Assembly (NCBI GenBank): GCA_030431985.1 | Contig: JAUIIB010000018.1 | Span: 1-50,665 of the forward strand | Direction of reading: 5' to 3' | DNA: 50,665 bases | Source of the DNA: Gammaproteobacteria bacterium | GTDB taxonomy: Bacteria; Pseudomonadota; Gammaproteobacteria; Burkholderiales; Nitrosomonadaceae | In this document: positions 7,468-16,226 of the stretch, one piece after another | How positions within the stretch are numbered: the first letter of the stretch is position 1 | How the letters are laid out: each line of letters starts with the position of its first letter | Made by a program: the position numbers and the translations under genes | Notes under the pieces: generated by a model | The model's database searches: none | What the model was told of the DNA's origin: nothing | The model's input: the letters and a program-made list of their open reading frames with translations, nothing else

Positions 7468-8679
7468 TTAAGCCTGCTGATTTATTGATTTTATTTCAGT
7501 GACAGATTTGAGTTTATCTAAATAATTAGCCCATTGCTGCATCATTTTTCGCCGCTCAGGTAGATGAGCGGTACGATTATATGCCCGCCCATTTGGGTCG
7601 CGTACAGCATGCGCAAGCTGGTGTTCAATGAAATCTGGGCGCACACCCAAAACTTCATCAAGTATAGTGCGAGCAACTGCCCGAAAACCATGTCCACTCA
7701 TTTCTTCTTTGTCTATACCTAGTCGTCTCATGGCGGCGAGTATTGCATTATCACTCATAGGACGGGTAAAACTGCGCGCGCTTGGAAAAACAAATAGACT
7801 ATTCACGGTAAGTGGCTGCAACTCGAGCAATATTTCAATTGCCTGGCGGGCGAGGGGTACGATATGTTGTGTATTGGTTTTTGTAACGAGGTAACGCCAT
7901 TCCGCTGCTTCAAAGTCTATATCCGCCCATTGTGCGTTACGTAATTCACCGGGGCGTACAAATACCAGTGGTGCAAGGCGAAGCGCGCAGCGAACAGTCA
8001 GTGTGCCTTCGTAACCATCCAATGCCCGTAAAATTTCTCCAACACGTTTTGGTTCTGTTGTTGCGGCAAAATGTGTGCCTTTAACTGGTGGCAGTGCGCC
8101 GCGTAAATCACCGGAAGGATCGCGTTCTGCACGTCCAGTTGCAACAGCGTAACGAAATACCTGTCCGCAATTGCTGAGTGCTCTATGCGCAGTTTCCAGC
8201 GCGCCCCGATTTTCAACTCGTCGTACCACTGAAAGCAATTCCGGGGCATTGATTTCTGCAATAGGGCGAGCACCAATCCAAGGAAAAATATCGCGTTCAA
8301 ATCTGCGAATAATGCGTTCGCTGTGATTTTTTGCCCAGGTCGTGGAATATTTTGCATACCACTCCCGTGCAATTACTTCAAAACTGTTTGCTGACCTTTC
8401 TTTTCTGGCCGATTTCATTGCTTTGCGATTTTCACTTGGATCAATGCCATTGGCTAGCATTTTGCGTGCTTCATCTCGTCTACCACGTGCATCTTTAAGG
8501 CCGACATCAGGATAGACGCCTAATGAAATTCTTTTCTCTTTGTTATTAAATCGATATTTCAGTCGCCACCATTTTCCACCAGCAGGTGAAATTTCCAGAT
8601 AGAGTCCCCGCTCATCAAATAGTTTTTTGGTTTTAGTGTTGGGTTTTGTGTTGCGAATGGTTATATCAGTAAGGGACAT
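7468..8679 (-). CDS. int: Tyrosine-type site-specific integrase (P4 family)
   Basis: This 403-residue recombinase catalyses insertion and excision of the island. The N-terminal arm-binding domain (about 1-90, DUF4102 type) shows LFDERGLYLEISPAGGKWW and SLGVYPDVGLKDAR. The core-binding domain follows at about 95-190. Catalytic residues are visible: Arg242 in VRPGELR, His330 and Arg333 in HGFRAVAR, His356 in HQLAH, and Tyr367 in NGRAYNRT. The gene starts 162 bases from the 3' end of ssrA and reads away from it, the usual arrangement for elements integrated into the tmRNA gene. All catalytic residues are present, so it may be active. Confidence 0.93.
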   Translation of the reverse strand: MSLTDITIRNTKPNTKTKKLFDERGLYLEISPAGGKWWRLKYRFNNKEKRISLGVYPDVGLKDARGRRDEARKMLANGIDPSENRKAMKSARKERSANSFEVIAREWYAKYSTTWAKNHSERIIRRFERDIFPWIGARPIAEINAPELLSVVRRVENRGALETAHRALSNCGQVFRYAVATGRAERDPSGDLRGALPPVKGTHFAATTEPKRVGEILRALDGYEGTLTVRCALRLAPLVFVRPGELRNAQWADIDFEAAEWRYLVTKTNTQHIVPLARQAIEILLELQPLTVNSLFVFPSARSFTRPMSDNAILAAMRRLGIDKEEMSGHGFRAVARTILDEVLGVRPDFIEHQLAHAVRDPNGRAYNRTAHLPERRKMMQQWANYLDKLKSVTEIKSINQQA

Positions 8680-8785
8680 GGGGCAACTCCGCAGTAAGGT
8701 AACTCAGTTGCCCTCAATGTTGCCCCCACTTTTCCTCGGATGTCAATAGATAAAATTGTATCTTATTGGACGGATATACAATAAG

Positions 8786-8807
8786 AAAACCCGCTGTTAC
8801 ACGGGTT
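8786..8807 (-). terminator. Intrinsic terminator of ssrA
   Basis: Beyond the tmRNA 3' end the minus strand forms a stem with arms AACCCG and CGGGTT, followed by a TTTTC stretch. It lies inside the element side of the junction, so the island supplies or duplicates the terminator. Confidence 0.65.
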
Positions 8808-8841
8808 TATGGATTTTGTTGGATGGTTTTGGATGTTTAAA

Positions 8842-8870
8842 TGGTGGAGACGGCGGGAATCGAACCCGCG
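8842..8870. other. Probable island attachment site (att) at the ssrA 3' end
   Basis: Integrases of this type recombine within the T-arm and 3' end of tmRNA genes. The segment here, starting TGGTGGAGACGGCGGGAATC, is the expected core. A second direct copy should mark the far end of the island. I found none in bases 1-8841, so the left boundary lies beyond the window or has been lost. Confidence 0.5.
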
Positions 8871-9202
8871 TCCGCAAGCCCTCTACAGGCAGTTCTACAT
8901 ACTTAGCCATGTTTTTTGATTTAACCCGACAACCGACAACTGGCAATCTGATGGCAGGCGAGTTACCTTAAGTTTAACGTACTGCAAAGTAACCCTACAG
9001 TGCGCGATCCTCGTTAATAACTCTGCTGTCTGTTGCCAGACCCGGCGTTGAGGCCCACCGGCGCAGAGGCTAGCCTAATTAAGCGGCTAAAGCGTAATTT
9101 TCGTCGTTTGCGACTATTGTTTTCAGATGGATTTACGAGGTAATCTGATCCTCGGTATGCCCTACGCTGCTTTGCAACCCACGTCGAAGCCAGATCGTCC
9201 CC
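8842..9202 (-). ncRNA. ssrA: tmRNA (trans-translation rescue RNA)
   Basis: The minus strand begins GGGGACGATCTGGCTTCGAC and ends with a T-arm GGTTCGATTCCCGCC and an encoded CCA, together the tRNA-like part of tmRNA. The total is 361 nt, the usual size. The tag reading frame is at 9111-9079 and encodes ANDENYALAA followed by TAA. That peptide is added to stalled nascent chains for proteolysis. The 3' end is the target of the adjacent integrase, and the insertion keeps the gene intact. An ORF reading through it on the plus strand (8756-8971) is an artefact. Confidence 0.97.
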
Positions 9203-9296
9203 GGTTCTTTTGTGGTGTAGATAAGATGGGGTTTGGTATTAAAAAGTTCAACCTCCCATATGATCTATTTGTTCCAGAAGGATTCTATCATCTGAT

Positions 9297-9944
9297 TTAA
9301 ATATAGGCGAGTAATTCTTGCGGCTTGTCGATAATGTGGCTTGCTCCCCATGTTTCAGGGGGCTGGTCATTCCCCAGGTAGCCGTAACGAGCGATAAAAG
9401 GTTTCATGCCTGCGGCCAGGCTTGCTTTGACATCACGTAAGTCGTCGCCAAGGTAGATACAGTCGGATGGGGATACATCAATTTTGTTGCAGGCAACCAA
9501 TAGTGGCTCGGGATGGGGTTTGGTGTGGGTTGTTTCATCTCCGCAAACAACACAGGCGGCACGTTGTTGCAAACCTAGTTCGGTAATGAGCGGATGGGTA
9601 TAGCGGGCTGGTTTATTGGTGACAATACCCCATGGCAGCTCGTTTTGATCCAATTGCTCAAGTAGTTCGGTGATGCCGGGAAACAGACGGGTGTTTTGGC
9701 AGAGGCGTTGTGAATAAAATTCGAGAAATTCATCTCGCATCTCGGGATAGCCTTGATCTTCGGGGGCGATATTAAATCCGAGTTTGAGCAATCCACGTGC
9801 CCCTGCAGATGCCTGGGTACGGATTTGTGCAATTGGTAAAGGCGTGAGGCCTCGGTTTACACGCTGCCGGTTGAGCGCATTACCTAAATCCGGTGCCGTA
9901 TCGGCAAGTGTACCGTCAAAATCAAAAAATACTGCGCTGAGCAT
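9297..9944 (-). CDS. gph: Phosphoglycolate phosphatase, HAD superfamily
   Basis: The enzyme removes phosphate from 2-phosphoglycolate, which matters in autotrophs with Rubisco as well as in DNA repair. The HAD motifs are clear: FFDFDGTLADT with two aspartates at the N-terminus, the threonine in IVTNKP, the lysine in THTKPHPEP, and the acidic pair in YLGDDLRDV. The frame is open further upstream to an ATG at 9968, but the ATG at 9944 places the DFDGT motif at the usual distance from the start. It is the last gene of an ompA-mtaD-ubiG-gph run on one strand, 30 bases from ubiG. Confidence 0.9.
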   Translation of the reverse strand: MLSAVFFDFDGTLADTAPDLGNALNRQRVNRGLTPLPIAQIRTQASAGARGLLKLGFNIAPEDQGYPEMRDEFLEFYSQRLCQNTRLFPGITELLEQLDQNELPWGIVTNKPARYTHPLITELGLQQRAACVVCGDETTHTKPHPEPLLVACNKIDVSPSDCIYLGDDLRDVKASLAAGMKPFIARYGYLGNDQPPETWGASHIIDKPQELLAYI

Positions 9945-9974
9945 TGAATAATTAAAGTTGCTAAACAAGAAATA

Positions 9975-10697
9975 TTAAGCGCGGCAGGCCATAATGTAGT
10001 TGACGTCAGTGTCTGCTGCCAGCGCGTAGATTTCGTTCAGCGGATTATAAGTCATCCCAATTAATTCGTTATTGGATAGTCCCGCCTGCCGTGCCATGCG
10101 TGACAGTTCTGACGGCTTGATGAAATTGGCGTATTCGTGTGTGCCGCGTGGTAGCAGTTTGAGGATATATTCTGCGCCGATAATGGCAAATAAATAAGAT
10201 TTTAGATTGCGGTTAATGGTGGAGAAGAATACCCATCCGCCAGGTTTTACCAACGCTGCGCATGAACGTACAATGCTTGCTGGGTCGGGTACATGTTCGA
10301 GCATTTCCATGCAGGTCACAATATCATAGTGATGAGGTTGTTCTTCGGCGAGCGTTTCAGTAGTAATTTTTCGGTATTCCACCTGTTGACCGCTTTCCAG
10401 TAGGTGTAGCCGTGCAACTTTAAGTGCCTTATCGCTCAAATCAATACCTGTTACATTTGCGCCGCGTGAGGCCATTCCTTCGGACAGAATGCCACCGCCG
10501 CAGCCGACATCGAGTACCGTTTTTTCCGTCAGTCCAGCAAGTTTGTCAATATAATCCATGCGCAAGGGATTAATTTCATGCAGTGGCTTGAACTCACTAT
10601 TGGGGTCCCACCAGCGGTGTGCCAACTGGCTGAATTTTTCGAGTTCCAGTGGATCAGCATTAATGCCACTGTCGTTGATGTTGGTTTCTTGCGTCAT
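9975..10697 (-). CDS. ubiG: Ubiquinone biosynthesis O-methyltransferase
   Basis: UbiG methylates two hydroxyl groups during ubiquinone synthesis using S-adenosylmethionine. The 240-residue protein has the family N-terminus ([20 protein letters not shown]) and SAM motif [17 protein letters not shown] from residue 61. These are followed by [11 protein letters not shown] and [20 protein letters not shown]. Length and motifs match the family. Its place between mtaD and gph is typical for Betaproteobacteria. Confidence 0.95.
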   Translation of the reverse strand: MTQETNINDSGINADPLELEKFSQLAHRWWDPNSEFKPLHEINPLRMDYIDKLAGLTEKTVLDVGCGGGILSEGMASRGANVTGIDLSDKALKVARLHLLESGQQVEYRKITTETLAEEQPHHYDIVTCMEMLEHVPDPASIVRSCAALVKPGGWVFFSTINRNLKSYLFAIIGAEYILKLLPRGTHEYANFIKPSELSRMARQAGLSNNELIGMTYNPLNEIYALAADTDVNYIMACRA

Positions 10698-10740
10698 AAA
10701 TAATTATACCTAGATAAAGAATAAAGACTGTCTGCTGAAA

Positions 10741-12069
10741 TTATTGGGGTGCATCGATGCGAGCTTTCCAGTATGTCGCGCGGTTTTCCAGTTGTTTACT
10801 GTCGAGAGTGGTCAACCGCTTATCTTCAAGCAGCATTTTACCATTAACCCAGACATGGCTCACTTGTTCTCGCCCGGCAGTATAAACGAGATGTGAGACC
10901 GGGTTATAGCATGGGGATAGATGCAAGTCAGAGAAATCAACGGCTGTAATATCCGCAGCTTTTCCAGGTTCTAGGCTACCGGTTATCGTATCGATGCCAA
11001 GTGCCTTGGCCCCATTAATCGTTGCCATTTCGAGCGCCTGGTAGGCTGGCAGAGTATCTGCACGGCAACTAACGGCTTTGGCCAGCAATGCCGTCAATCG
11101 CATTTCTTCAAAAATATCCAAACGGTTATTACTGGCGGTGCCGTCGGTTCCAATTCCAACATTGATTCCATTATTCAGAAGCGAGGTAATCGGTGCAAAT
11201 CCGTTAGCCAGCTTTAGATTAGAAGATGGACAGTGTGCGATATGACACCCATACCGTTTCATGAGCTGAATTTCGGTGTCAGTTAAATGCACCATATGTA
11301 CCGCGATGAATCCCGGACTCAGTATGCCAAGTTGCTGCATACGTTCAATAGGACGCATGTTGTATGATGTTATGCTGATATCGATTTCATCTGGAGTTTC
11401 ATGCAGATGCATGTGGATGGGTACTTGAAGTTGCTCAGCATAAGTCAGAATACGAGTTAGTGCCTGGTCGCTAATGGTATAAGGTGCGTGCGGCGCAAAA
11501 CAGAATGACAATAACGGATTCGGATGCAGTTTGTCGCGTAACGCGATACCTTTGGCCAGATAATCGTCGGCGTCATTGGCGTAGGGTGTTGGAAAATCGA
11601 TAGCAATCATTCCAATAGCAGCACGCATTCCGGTATTTAGTGCTGCTTGTGCACACGCTTCAGGGAAAAAATACATATCATTGAAGCAAGTAATGCCGCT
11701 TCTGAGCATTTCAGCACAGGCTAGTTGGGTGCCGTCGAACACAAAAGATTCACTTACATGACGGTTCTCGACAGGCCAGATATGCTTGTTGAGCCATTCC
11801 ATGAGCGGCAGATCATCGGCAAGACCACGCATTAGGGTCATTGCTGCATGTGTATGCAGATTTATCAAACCGGGAATCAATGCATGATTGCCTAGCTCTA
11901 TCGTTTCTCGGGAATTATAGTGTGTTTGCGCAAGTGGGGATGGGAGAATATCGAGAATGCTGCCCTGATGAATGGCGATGGCATAATCTTTGAGAATGGA
12001 TTGTTGTGGATCGACTGGGATAATCCAGCGGGCCTTAATCAGGGTGTCGATATAATCTAAATTGTGCAT
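10741..12069 (-). CDS. mtaD: TRZ/ATZ-family amidohydrolase, probable methylthioadenosine/S-adenosylhomocysteine deaminase
   Basis: Members of this branch deaminate 5-methylthioadenosine or S-adenosylhomocysteine; the exact substrate cannot be read from sequence. The metal site is visible: His72 and His74 in LINLHTHAAMT, His residues in HMHLHETPDE, a further His in AVHMVHLTD, and Asp in GIGTDGTASNN. Length 442 fits. Neighbouring ubiG produces S-adenosylhomocysteine, so recycling of SAM products is a sensible link. It begins after a terminator that ends the ompA transcript, so it likely has its own promoter. Confidence 0.85.
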   Translation of the reverse strand: MHNLDYIDTLIKARWIIPVDPQQSILKDYAIAIHQGSILDILPSPLAQTHYNSRETIELGNHALIPGLINLHTHAAMTLMRGLADDLPLMEWLNKHIWPVENRHVSESFVFDGTQLACAEMLRSGITCFNDMYFFPEACAQAALNTGMRAAIGMIAIDFPTPYANDADDYLAKGIALRDKLHPNPLLSFCFAPHAPYTISDQALTRILTYAEQLQVPIHMHLHETPDEIDISITSYNMRPIERMQQLGILSPGFIAVHMVHLTDTEIQLMKRYGCHIAHCPSSNLKLANGFAPITSLLNNGINVGIGTDGTASNNRLDIFEEMRLTALLAKAVSCRADTLPAYQALEMATINGAKALGIDTITGSLEPGKAADITAVDFSDLHLSPCYNPVSHLVYTAGREQVSHVWVNGKMLLEDKRLTTLDSKQLENRATYWKARIDAPQ

Positions 12070-12079
12070 CTGTGGTTAT

Positions 12080-12109
12080 AAAAAAGCCCTGCATGAACAG
12101 GGCTTTTTT
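12080..12109. terminator. Bidirectional intrinsic terminator after ompA
   Basis: AAAAAAGCCCTG and CAGGGCTTTTTT form a perfect stem around a short loop, with A and T runs on either side. It lies 28 bases beyond the ompA stop codon and just before mtaD. Confidence 0.88.
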
Positions 12110-12136
12110 ATTGAAAAATTGCTTAACCGCGAAGCG

Positions 12137-12814
12137 TTATCGGGTTCCAGCTACTTCGACTTCTACACGGCGATCAGGGCGGAGGCATTCCTTGAGCGCC
12201 TTGCCACCTTTGCCCTGGCATGTGTCGCCAGTGACAGGTTGTGTTTCACCTTTGCCATCGGTAAAGATTCGGCCACCTTCAACCCCTCTGGACACTAGGT
12301 AGGATTTAACGGATTCGGCGCGACGAACCGATAATTTCTGGTTGTAATCCGGATTACCAATTCTATCAGCATGCCCAACAGCGACAATTACGTCATAGTT
12401 GATGCCTTCAAGTCCCCGAACAAATTCATCCAGCGCCACTTTTCCGTTGGGCTTTAACACATCGCTATCAAAGTCAAATAATGCATCAGCAGAAAAGGTT
12501 AGTTTTTCAGGTGGAGGAGGAGCGGGAACAGGCTCGGGCTCTGCTTCTACTACTTTTTCATATCCATCACACCCTTCGATAACAGCTAGCGATTTGTCCC
12601 AGTATCCAGTGCGCCAGCAATGGTTACCAAGATCAGGTGAACTGCGCCAAACTACGCCGTTTTCATCTTCAACTACGTAGCCTTCAGCTTTTTCAATCTC
12701 GCTATTTTCGTATCGATCTATCGGCGAAATTTCTGATGCTTCCAGTGTGCCGTAGATAAATACTGACAATAGAGCAGTGCCGATTAATTTGTGCTTGGCT
12801 GACAATATATTCAT
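12137..12814 (-). CDS. OmpA-family outer membrane / peptidoglycan-binding protein
   Basis: The 225-residue protein has an N-terminal signal peptide (hydrophobic core IGTALLSVFIYGTLEA) and a variable middle with a proline-rich hinge (EPVPAPPPPEK). The C-terminal OmpA domain (about 103-220) is marked by LFDFDSDVLKPNG, VGHADRIGNPDYNQKLSVRR and CLRPDRRVEVEV. Such proteins tether the outer membrane to peptidoglycan. A beta-barrel is lacking, so it is closer to OmpA-like envelope proteins than to porins. Two cysteines near the end (DTCQGKGGKALKEC) probably form a disulfide. A perfect palindrome lies upstream (12856). Confidence 0.88.
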   Translation of the reverse strand: MNILSAKHKLIGTALLSVFIYGTLEASEISPIDRYENSEIEKAEGYVVEDENGVVWRSSPDLGNHCWRTGYWDKSLAVIEGCDGYEKVVEAEPEPVPAPPPPEKLTFSADALFDFDSDVLKPNGKVALDEFVRGLEGINYDVIVAVGHADRIGNPDYNQKLSVRRAESVKSYLVSRGVEGGRIFTDGKGETQPVTGDTCQGKGGKALKECLRPDRRVEVEVAGTR

Positions 12815-12855
12815 GCTGTTATTCCTTTAATGTGAATACTTCAAATTAGGAACAA

Positions 12856-12879
12856 TTGTTATTGTATTTACAATAACAA
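12856..12879. promoter_or_regulatory. Perfect 10-bp inverted repeat upstream of ompA
   Basis: TTGTTATTGT (12856-12865) and ACAATAACAA (12870-12879) are exact inverses around ATTT. The element is 41 bases upstream of the ompA ATG. With no T-run after it on the minus strand, an operator or a 5' leader hairpin is likelier than a terminator. Confidence 0.5.
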
Positions 12880-13298
12880 ACAGGCTGTTCCATGATTCAT
12901 TTTTCGTCCACGTATGATGTGCTGACGGTGATTATGGATTTATCTCAATATATTTGTCAAATACAAGTGTGTCCTTTATGCAACACAGGTAAATAATATC
13001 ATTAAAATTAGTCAATTATGTTAAGAGTGGCAATGTGAGTAGTCGCCTTCGCGGGGCTGTCAAGGATTATTGTGTAGTAATAATCATACAGTCAGTCAAT
13101 AGCGGGGGTGTATTAGTGATCAGAAGATGTAGATATGCTGTGGCTTATTTAGTTTTGTACTATAGAATATGATATAACGGCACGAAGAGCTGATGTTGGT
13201 GATTCTACGTTAAATTGTATAAATAATTGATGGTGGTTCATTCAGTTTATTTGAATCGGACTGGTTGGTTTGTTGGATGCAGTATAGGAATATTGTTT
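12880..13298. other. Intergenic region between divergent ompA and the ABC operon
   Basis: About 420 bases, AT-rich, with no convincing gene. It must hold the promoters of both directions. AT-rich boxes around 13160-13176 (TATAGAATATGATATAAC) could be the -10 region of the ABC operon, without a clear -35. Confidence 0.4.
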
Positions 13299-14045
13299 AT
13301 GACAGATCTAGATGAGCGGACTATGTTATTAGCCAAGTGTTTGCGGTGTCGCTATGGTGAATATAATGCAGTCGATGATATTTCAATACAGTTGAAAAAA
13401 GGTGAAGTACTTGGTTTGCTTGGTCCCAACGGCGCGGGAAAAACGACAACTATACGTATGATTACCGGGAACCTTGCTCCAAATGCGGGGAGTATAAAGA
13501 TTTGCGGCATAGATTTGCTGAATGAACCACAGAAAGCCAAAGCACGCTTGGGTTATCTGCCCGAAATACCACCATTGTATTTTGACATGACGGTAGATGA
13601 GTATCTACGATTTGCCGCACGTCTTCATCGGATGGAAAAACACCATATTCCTCAAGCTTTAGAGACATGTAAACAACGTTGCGGTTTAATGAGTCACGGT
13701 AAACGTTTGATTGGTTCTTTGTCGAAAGGATTGCAGCAGCGTATCGGTATTGCGCAAGCAATTATTCATGATCCTGATGTTATTATTCTGGATGAGCCGA
13801 CCGTTGGGCTCGATCCAAATCAGATGCGAGAGATACGCGAATTAATCCGGGAACTTGGCAAGAAGCGTAGCATTATGTTGTCTACGCATCTGTTGTTGGA
13901 AGTTGAAAGTGTTTGCAGTCGTGTGCAAATTATGCATGAAGGACAGGTAGTGATGAATGAAACAGTGGCAGGGTTGAAACAACAAGGTGCCGATCTGGAA
14001 ACTGTTTTTACGCGGCTGACACAGCAATCGCAAGAGATGCATTAA
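13299..14045 (+). CDS. ABC transporter ATP-binding protein (GldA-like)
   Basis: This is the ATPase of an ABC-2-type exporter. It shows Walker A GLLGPNGAGKTTT, the signature SLSKGLQQR, Walker B VIILDEPTVGLDP and the H-loop LSTHLLLE. I chose the ATG at 13299 because an AGGA box lies 9 bases before it and homology begins soon after; the frame is open from 13227. The three downstream genes encode the permease and two accessory proteins, all on the same strand. The set resembles the gldA-gldF-gldG group first known from gliding bacteria but common in non-gliding Proteobacteria, where its substrate is unknown. Confidence 0.88.
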   Translation: MTDLDERTMLLAKCLRCRYGEYNAVDDISIQLKKGEVLGLLGPNGAGKTTTIRMITGNLAPNAGSIKICGIDLLNEPQKAKARLGYLPEIPPLYFDMTVDEYLRFAARLHRMEKHHIPQALETCKQRCGLMSHGKRLIGSLSKGLQQRIGIAQAIIHDPDVIILDEPTVGLDPNQMREIRELIRELGKKRSIMLSTHLLLEVESVCSRVQIMHEGQVVMNETVAGLKQQGADLETVFTRLTQQSQEMH

Positions 14046-14057
14046 TTTTTCAGTATT

Positions 14058-14801
14058 ATGATTTTCACTATAGCGCGCAAAGAGTTATTCATGTTATTCG
14101 CGTCACCGTTAGCATGGATTTTGTTGGCCTTGATACACATGCTGCTGGCTTGGTTCTTCTTGGGGAGGTTAGACGCTTTCTTGCAGATACAGCCACAATT
14201 GGTGCAGATAGAAAATCCACCTGGTTTTACGGAGACTATTGTAACCCCGGTATTTGCTATGGCCGCAGTATTGCTGCTTGTATTGATACCCTTACTGACA
14301 ATGCGGCAGTTTGCCGAAGAACGCAAGAATCACACCCTTACATTATTGCTTTCCGCACCTGTGACTGCCACTGAAATCGTTCTAGGTAAGTTTTTGGCCC
14401 TGATAATTTTTTTTCTAGGCATCATCGGTTTAATCGTAGGAATGTGTTTAAGTCTGACTGCAGGTGGTGAGTTAGATTATGGACTGGTACTGAGCGGTGC
14501 GTTGGGGCTTTTTCTTTTGGTATGCTGTTTTGTCGCATTAGGGCTTTATATTTCGAGTTTGACTGCGCAACCCGCATTGGCTGCAATCGGTGTGCTGGGT
14601 GTGTTACTGGGTTTTTGGATAACTGATATGGTGACAGACGATCATCAAGGATGGGTGCATTTTGTTTCAATTTTCAAACAATTTGAATTATTGAATAATG
14701 GACTAATAGATACATTCAGTGGGGCTTATTTCTTTCTGTTTACGTTGTTTTTTATAGTACTGACAGTTCGTCATTTGGATGGAGAGCGGCTGCATGGATA
14801 G
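14058..14801 (+). CDS. ABC-2-type permease (GldF-like)
   Basis: The 247-residue protein is an inner membrane permease with about six hydrophobic segments. The first follows IFTIARKELFMLFASPLAWI, a typical ABC-2 opening. Further motifs are TMRQFAEERKNHTLTLLLSA and TEIVLGKFLA. It starts 12 bases after the ATPase gene. With that ATPase it should form the transport core. The substrate is not evident. Confidence 0.87.
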   Translation: MIFTIARKELFMLFASPLAWILLALIHMLLAWFFLGRLDAFLQIQPQLVQIENPPGFTETIVTPVFAMAAVLLLVLIPLLTMRQFAEERKNHTLTLLLSAPVTATEIVLGKFLALIIFFLGIIGLIVGMCLSLTAGGELDYGLVLSGALGLFLLVCCFVALGLYISSLTAQPALAAIGVLGVLLGFWITDMVTDDHQGWVHFVSIFKQFELLNNGLIDTFSGAYFFLFTLFFIVLTVRHLDGERLHG

Positions 14802-14857
14802 CGCGCGGTATTTGTTTGTTGGTGAGAATACCTTTCAAAAGCTGTGGATAAAACAAA

Positions 14858-16213
14858 ATGACGTATACGGATAATACATCGCGTTTTAAATTAAAAGTGC
14901 AGCAGCGTATTTTCGTATTACTCTTCATATCATTGTGTGTTCTACTGGGTTATCTGGCATATCACGTACGCATGCAATGGGATGTGAGCCATAACGGGCG
15001 TAATACACTCGATTCGACCAGCATCGAGATACTGAAAAAAATGTCTGGGCCCATTGAGATTACGGTTTATGCCACTGAACAACATGTGGAGTTTGGAGAG
15101 GTGCGCGAGATTATCTATAATTTTGTGCAACTTTATCAGCGTATTAAGCCTGATATCTTGCTCACTTTTGTTGATCCTGTAGTACATCCAGACCAGGCAA
15201 AAGCAGCCGGTGTAAAAGTTAACGGCGAGATGGTTATTCAGTTTCAGAATAGGCGAGCACGATTGACAACGATTAATGAGCAAGCGCTAACGCAGGCGCT
15301 CGTGCGTTTGTCTCGGCAGCGTGAAAAGCTGGTCATGGCACTTAGTGGTCATGGGGAACGTAGTCTGACCGGTGCGGCCAATTATGATTTAGGTGAATTT
15401 GGCGAGCAATTGCATGCAAACGGTTTTGTGAGTGAGTTGTTAAATCTGACGGCGACACCTGTGATCCCTGACGATGTTGACATGTTGTTGATTGCTTCAC
15501 CTCAAACTGATTTGCTGCCGGGAGAAGTGAGTAAGCTACTTGAGTATGTGGACAGCGGCGGTAATTTGCTATGGCTGGTTGATCATGAGTCGTTGCGGGG
15601 GATGCTGGGTTTGACGGAGAAGCTGCATTTGATATTAACGCCCGGCGTTGTGGTTGATCCTAGTGCAGAACAGCTTAAAGCGCCAATCACATTTGCTTTG
15701 GGTGTCAATTACGGGCAACATGAAATCACACGGAATTTTGACTATGTTACCGTTTTTCCCTTTGCGCGCCAGATTGTTTTTAATGAAAATGATGTATGGC
15801 ATATCGTTCCATTGATTGAGGCTGCGCAAGATGGCTGGGTGGAAAAAAGCTCGGATGAAGCCTATGTATTCGATCCGGATGATGACATTGCGGGCCCTGT
15901 TACCATTGCTGTAGCATTATCCCGCTATATCAATGACCGAGAACAAAGGGTCGTTGTTGTCGGCAGTGGTCATTTCATTGCCAATACCTATCTTGGTAAT
16001 GGCAACAATCTGGATTTTGGTGTCAATCTTTTTAATTGGCTGACCGGTGATGAAGAATTGATTATCTTGCAGCCGCGAACGAGGCTAGATGCTCATCTGG
16101 CTCTAACAGAGACTGAGTTGACATTGATCGTTGTTATATTTTTATTCGCTATACCGGGTATCTTCCTGTTAAGTGGCGCAATTATCTGGTGGCATCGGAA
16201 AAAGGCAATCTAA
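14858..16213 (+). CDS. GldG-like ABC-associated membrane protein
   Basis: This 451-residue protein has one N-terminal membrane segment (about 17-36) and a long periplasmic part. The periplasmic part carries the family pattern GNTLS-like NTLDSTSIEILKKMSGPIEI, ALSGHGERSLTG and LLWLVDHESL. A C-terminal membrane segment lies at about 422-445. It belongs to the ABC-auxiliary (GldG) family, whose large extracytoplasmic domain partners the permease. It lies 56 bases after the permease, in one operon with it. Function in non-gliding bacteria is unknown. Confidence 0.82.
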   Translation: MTYTDNTSRFKLKVQQRIFVLLFISLCVLLGYLAYHVRMQWDVSHNGRNTLDSTSIEILKKMSGPIEITVYATEQHVEFGEVREIIYNFVQLYQRIKPDILLTFVDPVVHPDQAKAAGVKVNGEMVIQFQNRRARLTTINEQALTQALVRLSRQREKLVMALSGHGERSLTGAANYDLGEFGEQLHANGFVSELLNLTATPVIPDDVDMLLIASPQTDLLPGEVSKLLEYVDSGGNLLWLVDHESLRGMLGLTEKLHLILTPGVVVDPSAEQLKAPITFALGVNYGQHEITRNFDYVTVFPFARQIVFNENDVWHIVPLIEAAQDGWVEKSSDEAYVFDPDDDIAGPVTIAVALSRYINDREQRVVVVGSGHFIANTYLGNGNNLDFGVNLFNWLTGDEELIILQPRTRLDAHLALTETELTLIVVIFLFAIPGIFLLSGAIIWWHRKKAI

Positions 16214-16226
16214 ATACAATCAAAAC

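Noticed and set aside
1..8841. A second copy of the ssrA 3' end marking the island's left att site
   Set aside because: I looked for the GGCGGGAATCGAACCCG core and found no copy within the window.
8756..8971. A 71-codon ORF with GGDGGNRTRVRKPSTGSST on the plus strand
   Set aside because: It reads antisense through the tmRNA 3' end. This is a well-known false protein arising from tmRNA or tRNA sequence.
12062..12302. Two plus-strand ORFs of about 77 codons
   Set aside because: They lie over the ompA gene and its terminator in other frames and have no ribosome site or family pattern.
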